Shown here in pieces: positions 14,601-25,522 of a stretch of 64,000 nt of DNA. Numbering within the stretch: the stretch's first letter is position 1; the number at the start of each line of letters is the position of its first letter. The notes under the pieces are model-generated. The model ran no database searches. It had not been told where the DNA came from and saw nothing but the letters and a program-made list of their open reading frames with translations. Where the stretch lies: contig NC_058506.1 of the NCBI RefSeq assembly GCF_020382885.2, positions 8,534,318 to 8,598,317 on the forward strand, in the 5' to 3' direction. The translations under genes and the position numbers were made by a program. The stretch comes from Scatophagus argus (Eukaryota > Chordata > Actinopteri > Scatophagidae).

Positions 14601-17600
14601 CCTTCAGATCAACTTTTCACAGACATTTTCTAACTGGCTTGATCGAGCTGCAAAAAGATGCACATGTACTGGGATGATTTTCTCTCTAACCCCTCTAAAA
14701 TACCTGAGTGTGTGCTCCATGAGTGCTGGATGTGTAAGCAGGAAATTGTTCGCTAATATACAATAACAACTTTAGGAGCAGAAGCTATTGTGTGATTGTA
14801 TCTGTCAGCCCTTGAGGACAGAAATAACACTAAAGGAGCTTTAAGAAAGCACAGCGGCTCTTGGTATAGTCAATCTTGAGAAAACTATGATTGTTCCCCT
14901 TTAAGGGCTAGGCATTATTAGCTGTGAGGGTGTGTGCATCTACTTTGCATTCACAAAAGGCACAAGGTCAAATTCCCCATTGAAATGTACAGCAGACTTA
15001 AACTGAAGCCAGATAAATGGGCACCTGTCTCTGCTCCTTATCCTGAACTCTCTGACAGAAATTGTTTGGGAATGGAGTCTGGGTTCCTGGCAAGAACATG
15101 ACAGAATGTGAGGTATAATTATAATGTGTTAGAGGAGTCTGGCTTAAGTCTTTAACAAAGGAGTTACAGATCTGTTTATGGGTCCAGCCATAGTAGAGCC
15201 GTACTGAATACCTTGAGGTTTCGAAACTTCATTTAAAATGTTCCACGGATTTTTTAAACACAGTATGTTGCAGTTGCAGATGAAGATTAGGCTCCCACTT
15301 GGCACAAAACTGACATGAAATTCATTATGGAGTAACTAAATCCTTAAACCACCTTTTTTTCTGGTGAAAATCAATTTAAATAGATATTTAGTAGAGTTAC
15401 TGATCAATTCAGGTCCAAATCTTGACATTTTATTTGAATTTTACATTTTCTGTTATAAATATGCATATCAACTACCCTCTACAGGTTTAAATCCAGCTAT
15501 TTTCATTTTGTGTTTATAGTATTTGGTTGGTTAGTTTGTTTTTTTAGACAGTTCTGAGTTCAGTAGTTGGTTAGCTTTAGCTCATTTAGCTTTGTGTGTT
15601 TTAGAGAGTTAGCTTAAGTATTTAATACTTATTAACCCCCCTTCAAGAGGCATTTTTTGAAATTTCAGGATAGACGACATTAAGCCAAGACCGAGGATTA
15701 GGTGCTCTTTAAAACAGCTGATTTAATAATAATTAATTCAAACTCATTTAAGCCAATTAATCACTTTATTCAAATTGGAGAATTTTGTTTGAGGACTTTT
15801 TTAAAAGTGATGATGTTAAAATATAACAACAGACAATCAAAGTCTAATTCAGCTAGAATTACCAATTCGGGTCAATATGCCTTTGTGTACCTGTGAAGTT
15901 GCCATTCATGTAGAAGTGAGGCACTCACCTGAGGCTCAGTATCATCAAAACCAGTGAGCTCGTGGTGGACTACAAAGTCTCAAATCTGGACGTTGCTGCA
16001 AAAAAGCTACAAATTGGAAAATGTGGATGCTTCACATACATCTTCAACCCGGTAGCACACAAAATCTACTAAATCAGCTTAGCTTCAAGGTGGAAACCCA
16101 AGATTAGCATCACCAACTCAGTATCTGAGCAAATGTGAAATATGGTCACAGTCTGCCCTTCTGTTCCGAGTTATGGTGTTAAATAATGGTGCTAAATAAT
16201 GGACAGAAAACTGCTTTCACAGAACAATGTGTAGTCAAAGTGAAGACGACCTCTGACCTATTGGATATAAAATGTCAGCACTTTATCTTACTATACATTT
16301 GAAATTTTGTCCAAATTAGCGGATAAATTATGCATATAAAATCACAGTGATCTTTGAAGAGCATACTCTCATCAGTCCATCACTGAGACCAAGCGGGACT
16401 TGGTGCTAAATCTGAAGAAATTCACAGATAAATCCTGAAATAAAAGTGCAGTGGCACCACAATTCGTCAGGACGAGTGTGACACATCTGTTTTTATTTCT
16501 CACAACAATCACTCAGCTTAACGTTTTTACTTCAAAGGTTTAACATCAAAATAATTAATACAACTTTGGATAATGGATAATGGACACTGCTGCTCTGACT
16601 TGGAAAAATAGCATATAAAGTAGTATAAAGACTATTTAGTTAGAAAACTGTAAATGAGATAAAGTGAGTGAAGAGAGAAGTAGAAATGTTGAAATGTAGA
16701 ACAATCCAATAACACAGCCCTACAACAAAGCTTAACTTGGAAAACTTCAATGCGAGTTGAGTTGTAGTAGAGTTAACTTTTGTGATTTTTGGATGTAGTT
16801 TGCAGGTCATGCATCCAGTTGTATTTCACAGAAAATGTTATATCAATATAAAGTGTCAGGGGTCCTTTTCCTACCTTCAGATAAAGCAAAAGAAAAATGG
16901 TGAAAAAAAAACTGCGTGAGGGACAGACATAAACTGTCTGACCTGATTCACTTACTGGACAATGACAGTACACCTGTCTGCAAAGGCAGCATATTTAATC
17001 ATTCATTGTCTCAGGCGACAGTAAGGTTTGCATTTTTGACTTTTAAAGAAGTCGTTCAGAGGTTATCTAAGCTGGTTTTGTGCACACAAACATTTCATTA
17101 TACACAATCAAACAAGTTGATTAATTCAACCATGCACATTCACTGGATTCACTGGACAGGACATTTTCAAGAGAGAATTGGAGCTAAACTTTAGTTTTTT
17201 GAACTTTTAGTTTTAAAACAGGAGCACTTGAACACTGGCCATGAAGTTGGCGTGTTTCAGGGTGGAGTTAGGAAATTGCCCACTCCTTGATTAAGACACA
17301 ATGAGTTCAGGCTCCGCGGCAGACACCTATCGGCAGTCCCTCATCTCGACCTAGGAGGTGGTACTGATATTTCGCATTGTGTCCACTAATGACATACACG
17401 CAAGTTCCTCAACATTTAGCTAAAGCAACTGGCGTGACACATAGCAACATAGCACCATGTTACTTTGATAGAAAATATTTCTGGAGCTAATATGGCTGCC
17501 AGTGAAACTGCAATGACCCAAGTGTAGGTTGGGTAGCGGTAGGTATAACTGAAAATCATTGCCCGTGCTCCTCGGTTTGTATGGACTGTTTCTATGGCAG

Positions 17601-17972
17601 CCTCGGGTCGCACCATCATCCGCGGTAGTGGCGCTGGCTAGCTACCACTCCAAAGCGTTGGAAGTGAACTTGTAACCAAGTTTCCTTTGGTCTTTAAATG
17701 ACACCTGCTACACTTACTAAACTTGCAACTTCAAATAACACACACTTAAAGCTCCAGGTGGTGGCTAGTTCTTCCGAGTCGTTCGCTTAGATTTCTGCAT
17801 GATATACAAGGCAGTCGGCTCTTTCCCAAAACTTCTGTGTAACGTTAATAGAGCATACTGGAAAAAAAATAAAATAAAAAATTCCGGACTCACCTGTAAT
17901 ACTGCACAAAAGGTGAAATAAGGCGACCCTGCCCTGCTGTCCGAGGTAACTCCGGTAAGGAGGCGGTAACAT
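2651..17972 (-). CDS. nectin3: Nectin-3, Ig-superfamily cell adhesion molecule (complete, 6 coding exons)
   Basis: Coding exons, in transcript order: 17972-17894, 9989-9642, 8857-8558, 6640-6523, 6367-6216 and 3366-2651. They sum to 1713 nt, or 570 aa (human nectin-3 is about 549). ATG 17972 is the first in frame, with a stop upstream. It opens a short signal peptide ([12 protein letters not shown]) that continues across intron 1. An Ig V domain follows (about residues 33-142, [11 protein letters not shown]...[16 protein letters not shown]), then an Ig C1 domain ([15 protein letters not shown]) and an Ig C2 domain ([20 protein letters not shown]...SGVYRCEV). A membrane helix lies at about 379-401, and the cytoplasmic tail ends SRREWYV, the PDZ ligand that binds afadin in nectins. 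GKNV, IDGGN, FPLGN and the EWYV tail point to nectin-3 rather than nectin-1 or -2. Family role: calcium-independent, mostly heterophilic cell-cell adhesion at adherens junctions. The sequence does not show which teleost co-orthologue (a or b) this is. The tail is His/Arg-rich and carries a pentapeptide repeat. Confidence 0.93.
2820..2879 (-). repeat. Four 15-bp tandem repeats inside the nectin3 cytoplasmic tail
   Basis: Four in-frame 15-bp units encode [15 protein letters not shown] and RELTQ at about residues 496-515 of nectin3. Units differ by one or two substitutions. The unit length is a multiple of three, so gain or loss of units keeps the frame. The repeat sits in a low-complexity Ser/His/Arg-rich tail region between the membrane helix and the conserved end with its PDZ ligand. 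Confidence 0.85.
12303..12410. repeat. 108-bp hairpin (two arms of about 52 nt), MITE or small-RNA-hairpin candidate
   Basis: The left arm begins ATCCAAAGTT and runs through AGAATTCCT to CACAGTG. The right arm is its imperfect reverse complement, from CACTGTG through AGGAATTCT to AACTTTGGAT. Roughly four of five positions pair by eye and the loop is only a few bases. No clear target-site duplication is visible. It could be a miniature inverted-repeat transposon or a pri-miRNA-like hairpin. I recognise no known miRNA seed. Confidence 0.6.
15331..15612 (+). repeat. Interspersed repeat, copy A (in nectin3 intron 1)
   Basis: This is a diverged copy of the sequence at 30821-31205, in the same orientation. 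Shared blocks include AAATAGATATTTA, GTTACTGATC, TGTTTATAGTATTT and CTTTGTGTGTTTTA, in the same order. The copies differ by substitutions and indels, so the family is old. No terminal repeats or coding capacity are visible, and I cannot assign it to a named class. Confidence 0.6.
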
Positions 17973-20900
17973 TTTCAAAAGCAGTGCAGTCTCCTGCTAC
18001 ACGATCCAAGAGTAGGCTGCATGCCAATTTAACGGTATGTGCTGAACGGAGGAACCTCCTCAGCAACAACTCCGAACTGGATGTGGACTGTACCATCTAT
18101 TCAGCACGGAGCGGGGAGACCAGGCGCTCACCTGACAATGGAAGTAAACGATTATTTGTCGAGATTCAATAGCAACATCCCTCTAGAGGAATGATCCATT
18201 AGTATCCACATTACGTCATCTCTGTTGATAACCCGACTTACATTGATCAATCAAACCATTTTATTCTTCTCCTTGTCTTTGCTGGCTAGTCACTGAAAAT
18301 ACATGTTTTCAGAAAGGATAATTGTTCAGTTTGTCTTTTTTTCCTCTCTGTGAGTCAGCAGGGTATTTTGAAATTATTTAACATATGTCAATAAAATTTG
18401 ATGGAAAGTAACAGTGGACAGTTAATCAAAACCAACAGATTAATTTTGCTGAAGATGAAGCCAACAAGTAAGCGTATAAAAGCACGTTTTCTTTTGTAAT
18501 TCTTGTAATTTAAAGCGTTAAGACAAATTTTTCTTTAAATTTTCTTGGCCCAGCCATAGGTGGTCCAGCTGGTGGACTGTATGGTCCTACCATGTGCCAG
18601 TGAGTTCATGCCCGTTTCTGTTTTGATATTAGGCATAGAGCAGTTTTAAATTCATGTAATATTTAATTAAATACCTTGTACATATTTTCTCCTTGACAAC
18701 TTTTCAGAAATTTTCTTGTTTTAACTCTTGAATACTTAATTAGTGACATCAGCTATGGCTGTGTCTCATATAGCTATTTTGCTATTTTCAGGGCCTTGAT
18801 ACATTGATGGTTTACTAGTATGACCTCCCAGGATACACTTAACCGTGCAATTTAATTTAATTTTATTACTTCCACCTGTCTTTGTCCGGCCAAGACAAGT
18901 CGAAACATCTGCAGTAAAAAAGGTCTGTACTATTCATCCTGCTAGGCATCCCTAGAGATTGTGACAACGTTTATACCTCTGTAGGGTACAATAATTTGTC
19001 TATGGTACTCAGGAGGATATGGCTAATGCTAAATTGTCTCATATATAGTCTAGTGTTGTACATAAAGGATTACATGGTCTAATTTTCTCTATGGATTTAC
19101 ACTGCAATTGGTGATGCTCGACAGAATTTTTGAATGACACCTAATAGAGCTTTTTAACATTTGCTCTTACTGGTCACTCATGACTGTGTAGGTCTGTCAC
19201 ATGCAGACATGTAGTTGCTACTCAACAAGTTAATCTTTGCAAAATAATATGGGCAGGATGGGATGTCCCCCCCCACCCCCTCATGCTGACAGAAAGCTAA
19301 CCAGGTCAGTGCTTTAATTTGAGTCTCAGTGTCCTCTGGAGAGGCACAAGGGATACAGTTACTCTCCCACCATCCCATTCATCTGTGACTCTATAGTGCA
19401 AACTTGTGTGTGAGAGAGTGAGCGTGCATGTGAGCATGTATTTTATTTAATCTATCTTGAAGTGGGTAGAATGAGTGCACTGAATATTCCCAGTGTTCTT
19501 AAGTTCAGTCTGGAAATCTTGCCTTGAGTGCAATGCATCAACATGAAAGCTATACAAAGAAGTTATGATGAGGGAGAGAGAAGTGTAAACTAAAACGCCG
19601 TGAAAATCATTTTAGGGCCCTGTTCTAAAATCACAGCCATATTAGATTTTTTTTTATACATTATAAAGTTTCCTGCTGAGTTTTAGCCACAAGCTCTTCT
19701 CTTGCTTCAGTTGACTTTTCCATTAAACATGGTTTAGACATGATGAGTCCCACTATTATATCTTTTTTTTCTTTTGCTCTTTGCTCTTGTTACATATTTC
19801 TTTTTTCTTTCATCAGGAGCTATTTTTTGGAATTTGATTTCCAATGATTTCTAATCCTAAACCTTACAGATCCAACAAACAGTGAAATATTTCCCCAGGA
19901 TTTTAAAATAATGAATTTAGGAGTAGTAGACAAAAGAAGAGGAACACAGATGCAATCCCTTACAAAAGCCCTGTAATAAATATTGCATTTATGAAGGTAC
20001 AGTGAGTTCCTTATTAAGCTTTTTCCTTCTTCTTGTAAGGTGTACAAGTCAATCAGTTTCAACTAAATACAACTTTCTAAACACAAGAAATACTTCACTG
20101 CAGCACTTTTTGCAGGCTACTGTGCCCGTTTGTAATATTTTGTGCATGTATTCTTGGTATTTTATCCCCACTCACTGTACAAAGTTTCCACACACTGGTA
20201 AAAAATATCTTTGTTAGTGTCATCACTCTCAGGTGATTTTTTGATAGAACAATTTCTAATAAGATAAGATTGCAGATTCCATTTTGTTAGTTGAGGATGT
20301 GAAAGATTTTTTGATCATGACAACAACCTCTCCCTTATGCTGTTGCTCTAAACTAATGCTGCTCTCTGTCACCAGGTACGTTCTCTCTCTGGAATGTTTT
20401 TCAACCCTTCAAGTGCTCTTTCATGAAGGCCAGAGAGGTATTGAGAGGGCTTCAGGATCGTGGTGGAGTAAAGATCGGTTAAATTAGTCCACCCCCCGCT
20501 CAGACGCTTCTTTTATTCTGCGGGTTAGTGCCTCCTCCCCTGTTTACCCACATAAATTGGTCTCCCTCTCTCTCTGCTGTCTGTCTCTGTCCTTTCTCCT
20601 ACACAAGTGTCCATCTGGACTGTGAGAAAGAGGAGGGCAATTTCAGCAGCAATACCACAAGTTGTGGAACATCCTTGTTTTTCATAACCTCAAACAAGTT
20701 TTCTCAGGTGTCACATGCTTACATATTAAAGACTAAAAATGTGCCACTGTGGAAGCTTTAATCTCCACTTACTGTGGAAGTTAAAGCTTCCACAGTGTGT
20801 TCTGTTGAACTACTTACAAACCAAAAGTGACATCTGCTGGCAGAGTGAGCTTTTTACATGCAGAATCAGACTTAATTTACTGAACTGCACTGAACAACTT

Positions 20901-22072
20901 TAAACTGTGTTGTCAGTGAGATTTATAAAACAAATAAGTATTTACACTGATAAAATAGAATTTATCTTTCAAAGACAAGACAAGTCATGGAAAATTTACT
21001 TTAGAACAGCATTATTTGACAGGTCATACTAAATATGTAATTCAGTTTAAATGTTTTCATGCACACATTTAGTATTTGTGTTTTGGTCAGGTAGTACCAT
21101 ATTATGTTGGGAAGAAATACATTTCCTCAAAATTTTATCAAAAGAGCAGAGACATAATAAAAATGATTCACTAAAATATGGCATTTTATTCACCTTCACA
21201 ATGCAAAAAGCCCAAATGCTCAGTTTCTAATTAAAATTGTATTCATAAGCAAAAAACTGTCAGATATATATTAGGAAGACATAAAATGTTCTTCTGTTTT
21301 GTTTTCACAATCATATTGTGGCTGGCCCGTAAGTAAACATTTTATTTACATATAGGATAAAAAAACAGCAAACAGGAATGTGCATGTTAAAACTGGGATG
21401 GAAAAACATTATTCTTCATGGACTCAACTTCAATCAAGTAAGGAGCTTTTTATTACAAACTAGTCATTTTTACATGCATGAACAACTTTTCGCATTAGTG
21501 ACACAACTTTAAAGGAAGCTCTGAAAAGCACAAAGAGTGCAATCACTAATACCACACGACACTTCGCCATTTTCATATTTGTATATTAGCATAGAGACAT
21601 CACCATAAAATGTACAAATAAATGGAAAGTTATTATGAAATTAAATATTTTATTATTAAGAGAACAGTTTATGATCATTTCTTACTGTAAATTATCACAT
21701 CTCAGTTAGTCGGTCACATGTTCTTGTGTAGTCTGTCTTTCAAATATCATCAACTCTCACCACAAAAGAGTATTTATTTATTTGTGTGAAATATGTGATG
21801 GCTTTATACAAAATCAGAAGACGCAATTGAAAAGCTGCTGCACTTCTTGAGGTCATCCTTCACCACAAAATACATATGTTACATAAATACATATGGAACA
21901 TGTTTTTGAATAAATAATTCTCTGATTTTACTTGATTTAAATAATCAAGTCTTGATTATATAATCTTGTCTACTGCAAATTTTCCTTCTTTTGTTTGTAC
22001 TCAAGACAATTGCACACAACAAACAAAGCAACAAAAAAAGCATAACATAGTTACTGTATTTGACATCAGTGC
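17973..22072. other. Intergenic region between nectin3 and the odorant receptor
   Basis: The first few hundred bases lie upstream of the nectin3 start codon and should contain its 5' UTR and promoter. I see no decisive TATA box. The remainder has no supported gene: the open frames are short, lack homology I can recognise and are AT-rich. One strong hairpin occurs at 20745-20797. Confidence 0.5.
20745..20797. repeat. Inverted repeat with perfect 16-bp arms
   Basis: The arms CACTGTGGAAGCTTTA (20745-20760) and TAAAGCTTCCACAGTG (20782-20797) are exact reverse complements separated by 21 nt. The spacer contains a third, partial copy (ACTGTGGAAG) in direct orientation. No T-run follows and no gene is adjacent, so its role is unknown. 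Confidence 0.85.
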
Positions 22073-22987
22073 TTACATAGCAGTTGTTTTACAGCCACAG
22101 GTAAAATAGAACTTAAAGACACGCCTCAGGGTCTGATCTCTGAGACCATATATGAGTGGGCTCAAACACTTAGGGAAAATGATAAGACCCACAAAGAGGG
22201 CATACTGGATATGAATGGCCATAGCAGGATTTATGTTCTGCATGTTGCTGGAGTTTATCATATTAAACAAAGTGGAAGTGAGACACAGGCATAACTGAAA
22301 TAGATGCAACAGCACTGTCTTATGGGCCTTAGTGCTGTTACGGACATTAGACGAAGTTGACTTCACAGTAATGATGATAGCAAGGTATGTATATATGATA
22401 ATAATGCTTACTAATCCAAAATACACAAAAGTGAACACCTTGTTTAAAGTTGAATGAATTTGTAGCCGCAAGACACCATTTCTGGTGCAGAACTGTGGCA
22501 CAGTGAAGCTCGTGTTCTCGAGAATGACAAACAGGAAAAGGTGCGTGACTGAGTCTAAAGAGCCTACTGCCCACATGACAGCAATGGCCACACCTGTTGT
22601 CCGGGTGGTGGCAATATCAGCATGCCTCAGTGGGAAACAAATGGCAACATACCTCTCCAAAGACATCACAGCAAGGTTGAGGGGTGACATTTTAACAAAG
22701 ATGGCTGCGAGCAGCGTGACAGCAATACAAACATAGCTGATCATTTTGACTGCGGTCACAGCAAAGATGTACAGCAATACAGTTACCAGAAGCTGCAGAG
22801 AATCAGTGAGGAGCAAATGACCAAACAGGATGTAGCGGGAGGTCTCCAGGAGGTGAGGCTTTCTCAACAAGGCAACCAGCATCATCCCGTTTATACAAAA
22901 AAAGAGAAGACATGGCAGCAAAGACAGCAGAGCTTTGAGAGGTGTCTGAAACTGCATCACCCAGGTCACTTCGCTTGTGTTATTCAT
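22073..22987 (-). CDS. Odorant receptor, fish OR131-2-like 7TM GPCR (single exon)
   Basis: An intact 304-aa single-exon class A GPCR. I start it at the ATG giving MNNTSE, which has a typical short N-terminus with an N-glycosylation site (NNTS). An in-frame ATG at 23008 would add seven residues. Seven hydrophobic segments are visible. After TM3 the sequence is MSLERYVAICFPLRHADIAT, the receptor-type (D/E)RY box in the form I associate with teleost odorant receptor 131-2-like proteins. TM7 reads CLSPLIYGLRD in place of NPxxY. Expected role: G-protein-coupled odorant detection at the membrane of olfactory neurons; the ligand cannot be predicted. It stands alone here, whereas fish OR genes usually occur in clusters. 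Gene symbol withheld because the subfamily numbering is uncertain. Confidence 0.85.
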   Translation of the reverse strand: MNNTSEVTWVMQFQTPLKALLSLLPCLLFFCINGMMLVALLRKPHLLETSRYILFGHLLLTDSLQLLVTVLLYIFAVTAVKMISYVCIAVTLLAAIFVKMSPLNLAVMSLERYVAICFPLRHADIATTRTTGVAIAVMWAVGSLDSVTHLFLFVILENTSFTVPQFCTRNGVLRLQIHSTLNKVFTFVYFGLVSIIIIYTYLAIIITVKSTSSNVRNSTKAHKTVLLHLFQLCLCLTSTLFNMINSSNMQNINPAMAIHIQYALFVGLIIFPKCLSPLIYGLRDQTLRRVFKFYFTCGCKTTAM

Positions 22988-23783
22988 GACCACAGCTTGA
23001 CGCAGCATGTAAAGGCACAGCACAGAAACACATTCACATCAATCATCACATCAAATAAGCACCTTGGCCTAAGACAACTCTCAGGGACAAAAATATTAAA
23101 AACATGCAAGAATCATACAGCATCATAAAACTCAAAATATTTCAGAACAATCTCAGAACTTAGACTCGTGATAAATAGATTCTATGTATGTCTGAGGGAC
23201 ACCACCTACTGTACATGTTACTGGTTTGGTCTGACTCCCTTTGAGTTCTGGTGGACAAGTCTGAGGAATGACTCAACCTCCAGCTTCGTGATGTACTTCT
23301 ATTTAAGTAATCCGTGTCTTGACATCATCGCCATCACAACCAATTAGAGCTCCGCATTGGTTGTGGTTTCTTTGAAGGAGAGTTTGAGAAGTTGTGTGCT
23401 ATTAGAGCAGGTAACTTTTTCCCCTAATTAACAGTGGAATAAAATATATTGTGTAGGCCTTATTGTGGCAGTGGTGAAATATGAAATACATTTGAAAAAG
23501 CACATATTTGAGGTAATTGTCCTTTATTTGAGTATTTCCATTTTATACTAATACTCAGCTACATCTCAGAGGCAAATATAGGGCTTTTTACTGGGAGTAT
23601 CGCATCAGTTATTTTTCTGATTACAATTTTTCATATTCTTCCTGTACCCTGAAAACCATAAACCATCAACAGATGATGAGGGATGAAAGGACTTTTTTTT
23701 CCTTGATGGGCAGGGAAAATTCTTCTACTTCTTAAATTAAATAAACTGTTTAAAAACACTCTTGAGCTCATGAAAAGTTGGCT

Positions 23784-23815
23784 TTTTGGTGGCTGTCCTG
23801 TGACAGCCACCAAAA
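23784..23815. repeat. Inverted repeat, 14-bp perfect arms, 4-nt loop
   Basis: TTTTGGTGGCTGTC (23784-23797) and GACAGCCACCAAAA (23802-23815) are exact reverse complements with loop CTGT. Pairing resumes further out, where TGAGCTCAT-type sequence occurs on both sides (about 23763-23771 and 23827-23836). A hairpin-forming element of unknown origin. Confidence 0.85.
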
Positions 23816-24003
23816 GTAATTCAGATGAGCTCATCACTGAACATCTACAGCAGTAAAATATAACTCTGACAAGGAACATTTTTTACTCTCAATATTTTCA
23901 ATACATTTTGCTGATTGTACTTACATACTTTTCCTTAAGCAAGGTTTTGAATGTAGGACTTTTCACTTATGATCACTGACTGCCTGCAGAACTATTACAT
24001 GAA

Positions 24004-24045
24004 CTAAAATGGAGTTTAAACTCCATTTTAGTGGTTTAAACCACT
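24004..24045. repeat. Two abutting perfect palindromes centred on GTTTAAAC
   Basis: The first is a perfect 28-bp palindrome (24004-24031; half-site CTAAAATGGAGTTT). The second is a perfect 16-bp palindrome (24030-24045; half-site AGTGGTTT). They share two bases, and both have GTTTAAAC at the dyad. No flanking repeat or gene explains them. Confidence 0.9.
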
Positions 24046-25522
24046 GTATCATATTTTATACTGCAGTATTTCAAGGACAAAAAATACAGCCTATTCAAAT
24101 GTGTTTAGGCTCACTTCAACAATAGACATTGATAGATGCTGAGCATCCGAGGCCACAGAAATAAAACAAAATCAAACAAATCCCAAAATCCAAAAATTAA
24201 AATTAAAATTGCATATGGCCACATTACCTTTAAAACTGCAAGTAAAGTCATTCTAATAATGATGCTTGACCTCCAGCAGGTTCAGCAGTAAATGTCAATT
24301 GTAAAAATAAACACACACTTATTATGATGAAAAAGAGTTGGTGAACATTTCAAATGAAATGTGGGTAGTGACAAAGAAAGGAAAATATTTATGTTGAGAC
24401 CTAAGACAAAATGGGTTTATCTTCTGCACAGTACCTGCTAGTCAGTTTTAAATCTTTAAAGTCTTTAGTCTCGGAACACTAATCAAAGTCTGTAAACTCT
24501 GACACTGAAACACAGACAAAAACTAAAATCACTTAAAGTAAAAATCATAAAAAGTGTTGGACAAGTGGAAATTTTGACCAGGTGGTGGCATGTAGATTAG
24601 GTTTGATCCTCTGGGATGCCTCTTGTTTGTTCTGACCGTGAAGAGGACGGCTCCTCCAGCTTTAGGAGTTTTGTGGCTGGCAGATTGTTTGGCAGAAGTT
24701 TTTTGTTTTGTTATGGTTTTATTTTATGGCAGATTTGTTTTAATTTGGAACAAGAATAAAACGTTTTCAAGACCAGGTGACAGGTTGAGTGATTACTCAG
24801 TTTCCAACAGTGATTCTGTGTATCTGACCTCATGCACAATTAGTCAATGTAGGAAAATGGTACTGATACATTTACTGCGCAGAAAAAATACAGAATTTGA
24901 TTGTTGACATGGTGTCACAGAGATATTGATCTGTTTCACTGTAGTGGAATATATTTTTTAAAGGTGGCGTGTTGTCCTTCCCTTTAAATCATGCAGTTTC
25001 TGGCTAGGTGTGAAATATAAGTTAAGGAAATTATTTGTCAGGCCCAAAATGATGGAACCAAAGAGCTTCCACTGAGGACTATACAACCATTGTTTACAGG
25101 TTCACATCTCATAATGATCTCAGTGACTGTAATTCTTTGGAGGACAACCATTAATACCACATTAATAATTCAAATATTTACATTGCACATCATTGGAATA
25201 TAAATTTCTCTGTGTGTTAGTCCCTGGAGGGACAATTAAAACCTCTATTCCCTGGAGTGATGATCACACAAAGAAAAACATGTCACCGTCATTATAACAT
25301 TTAGTTTGAAGTTTCTGCTGCATTGTGGATATTTGAAATGCAGAAAAACAGGTTTCGTTTCCCATTTGGGATGCATTGAAGAGCGAACTTTTGAAAGAAG
25401 TGCTTAATACAACTTTATGTTGCTAATGTTCACAGCAGTGCGTGCGGAATTCTGTGAAATTAAAAACATAACAAATTCAAATTTAATTATCTTCAGGTAT
25501 TGTCACTAGTCCTCAAAATATA

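Larger units (their letters stand above)
9990..17893 (-). other. nectin3 intron 1 (7.9 kb)
   Basis: The intron separates the signal-peptide exon from the V-domain exon (donor ACAG|gtgagt, acceptor ttggcag|GT, phase 1). I see no exon-like block with coding conservation inside it. It holds an A-rich tract (about 10808-10858), a 108-bp hairpin (12303-12410), a short CA run (about 14310-14326) and one copy of an interspersed repeat (15331-15612). Cis-regulatory elements may be present but cannot be called from one sequence. Confidence 0.7.
22988..25522. other. Intergenic region with inverted repeats
   Basis: Upstream of the odorant receptor. No further receptor gene or remnant is recognisable. 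The region carries one inverted repeat and a pair of palindromes, listed separately. An open frame at 24623-24907 has no recognisable motif and is not called. Confidence 0.5.

Noticed and set aside
17890-18096. Alternative longer N-terminus of nectin3 in another frame
   Set aside because: That frame does not continue into the V-domain frame after splicing; ATG 17972 does, and a stop lies upstream of it.
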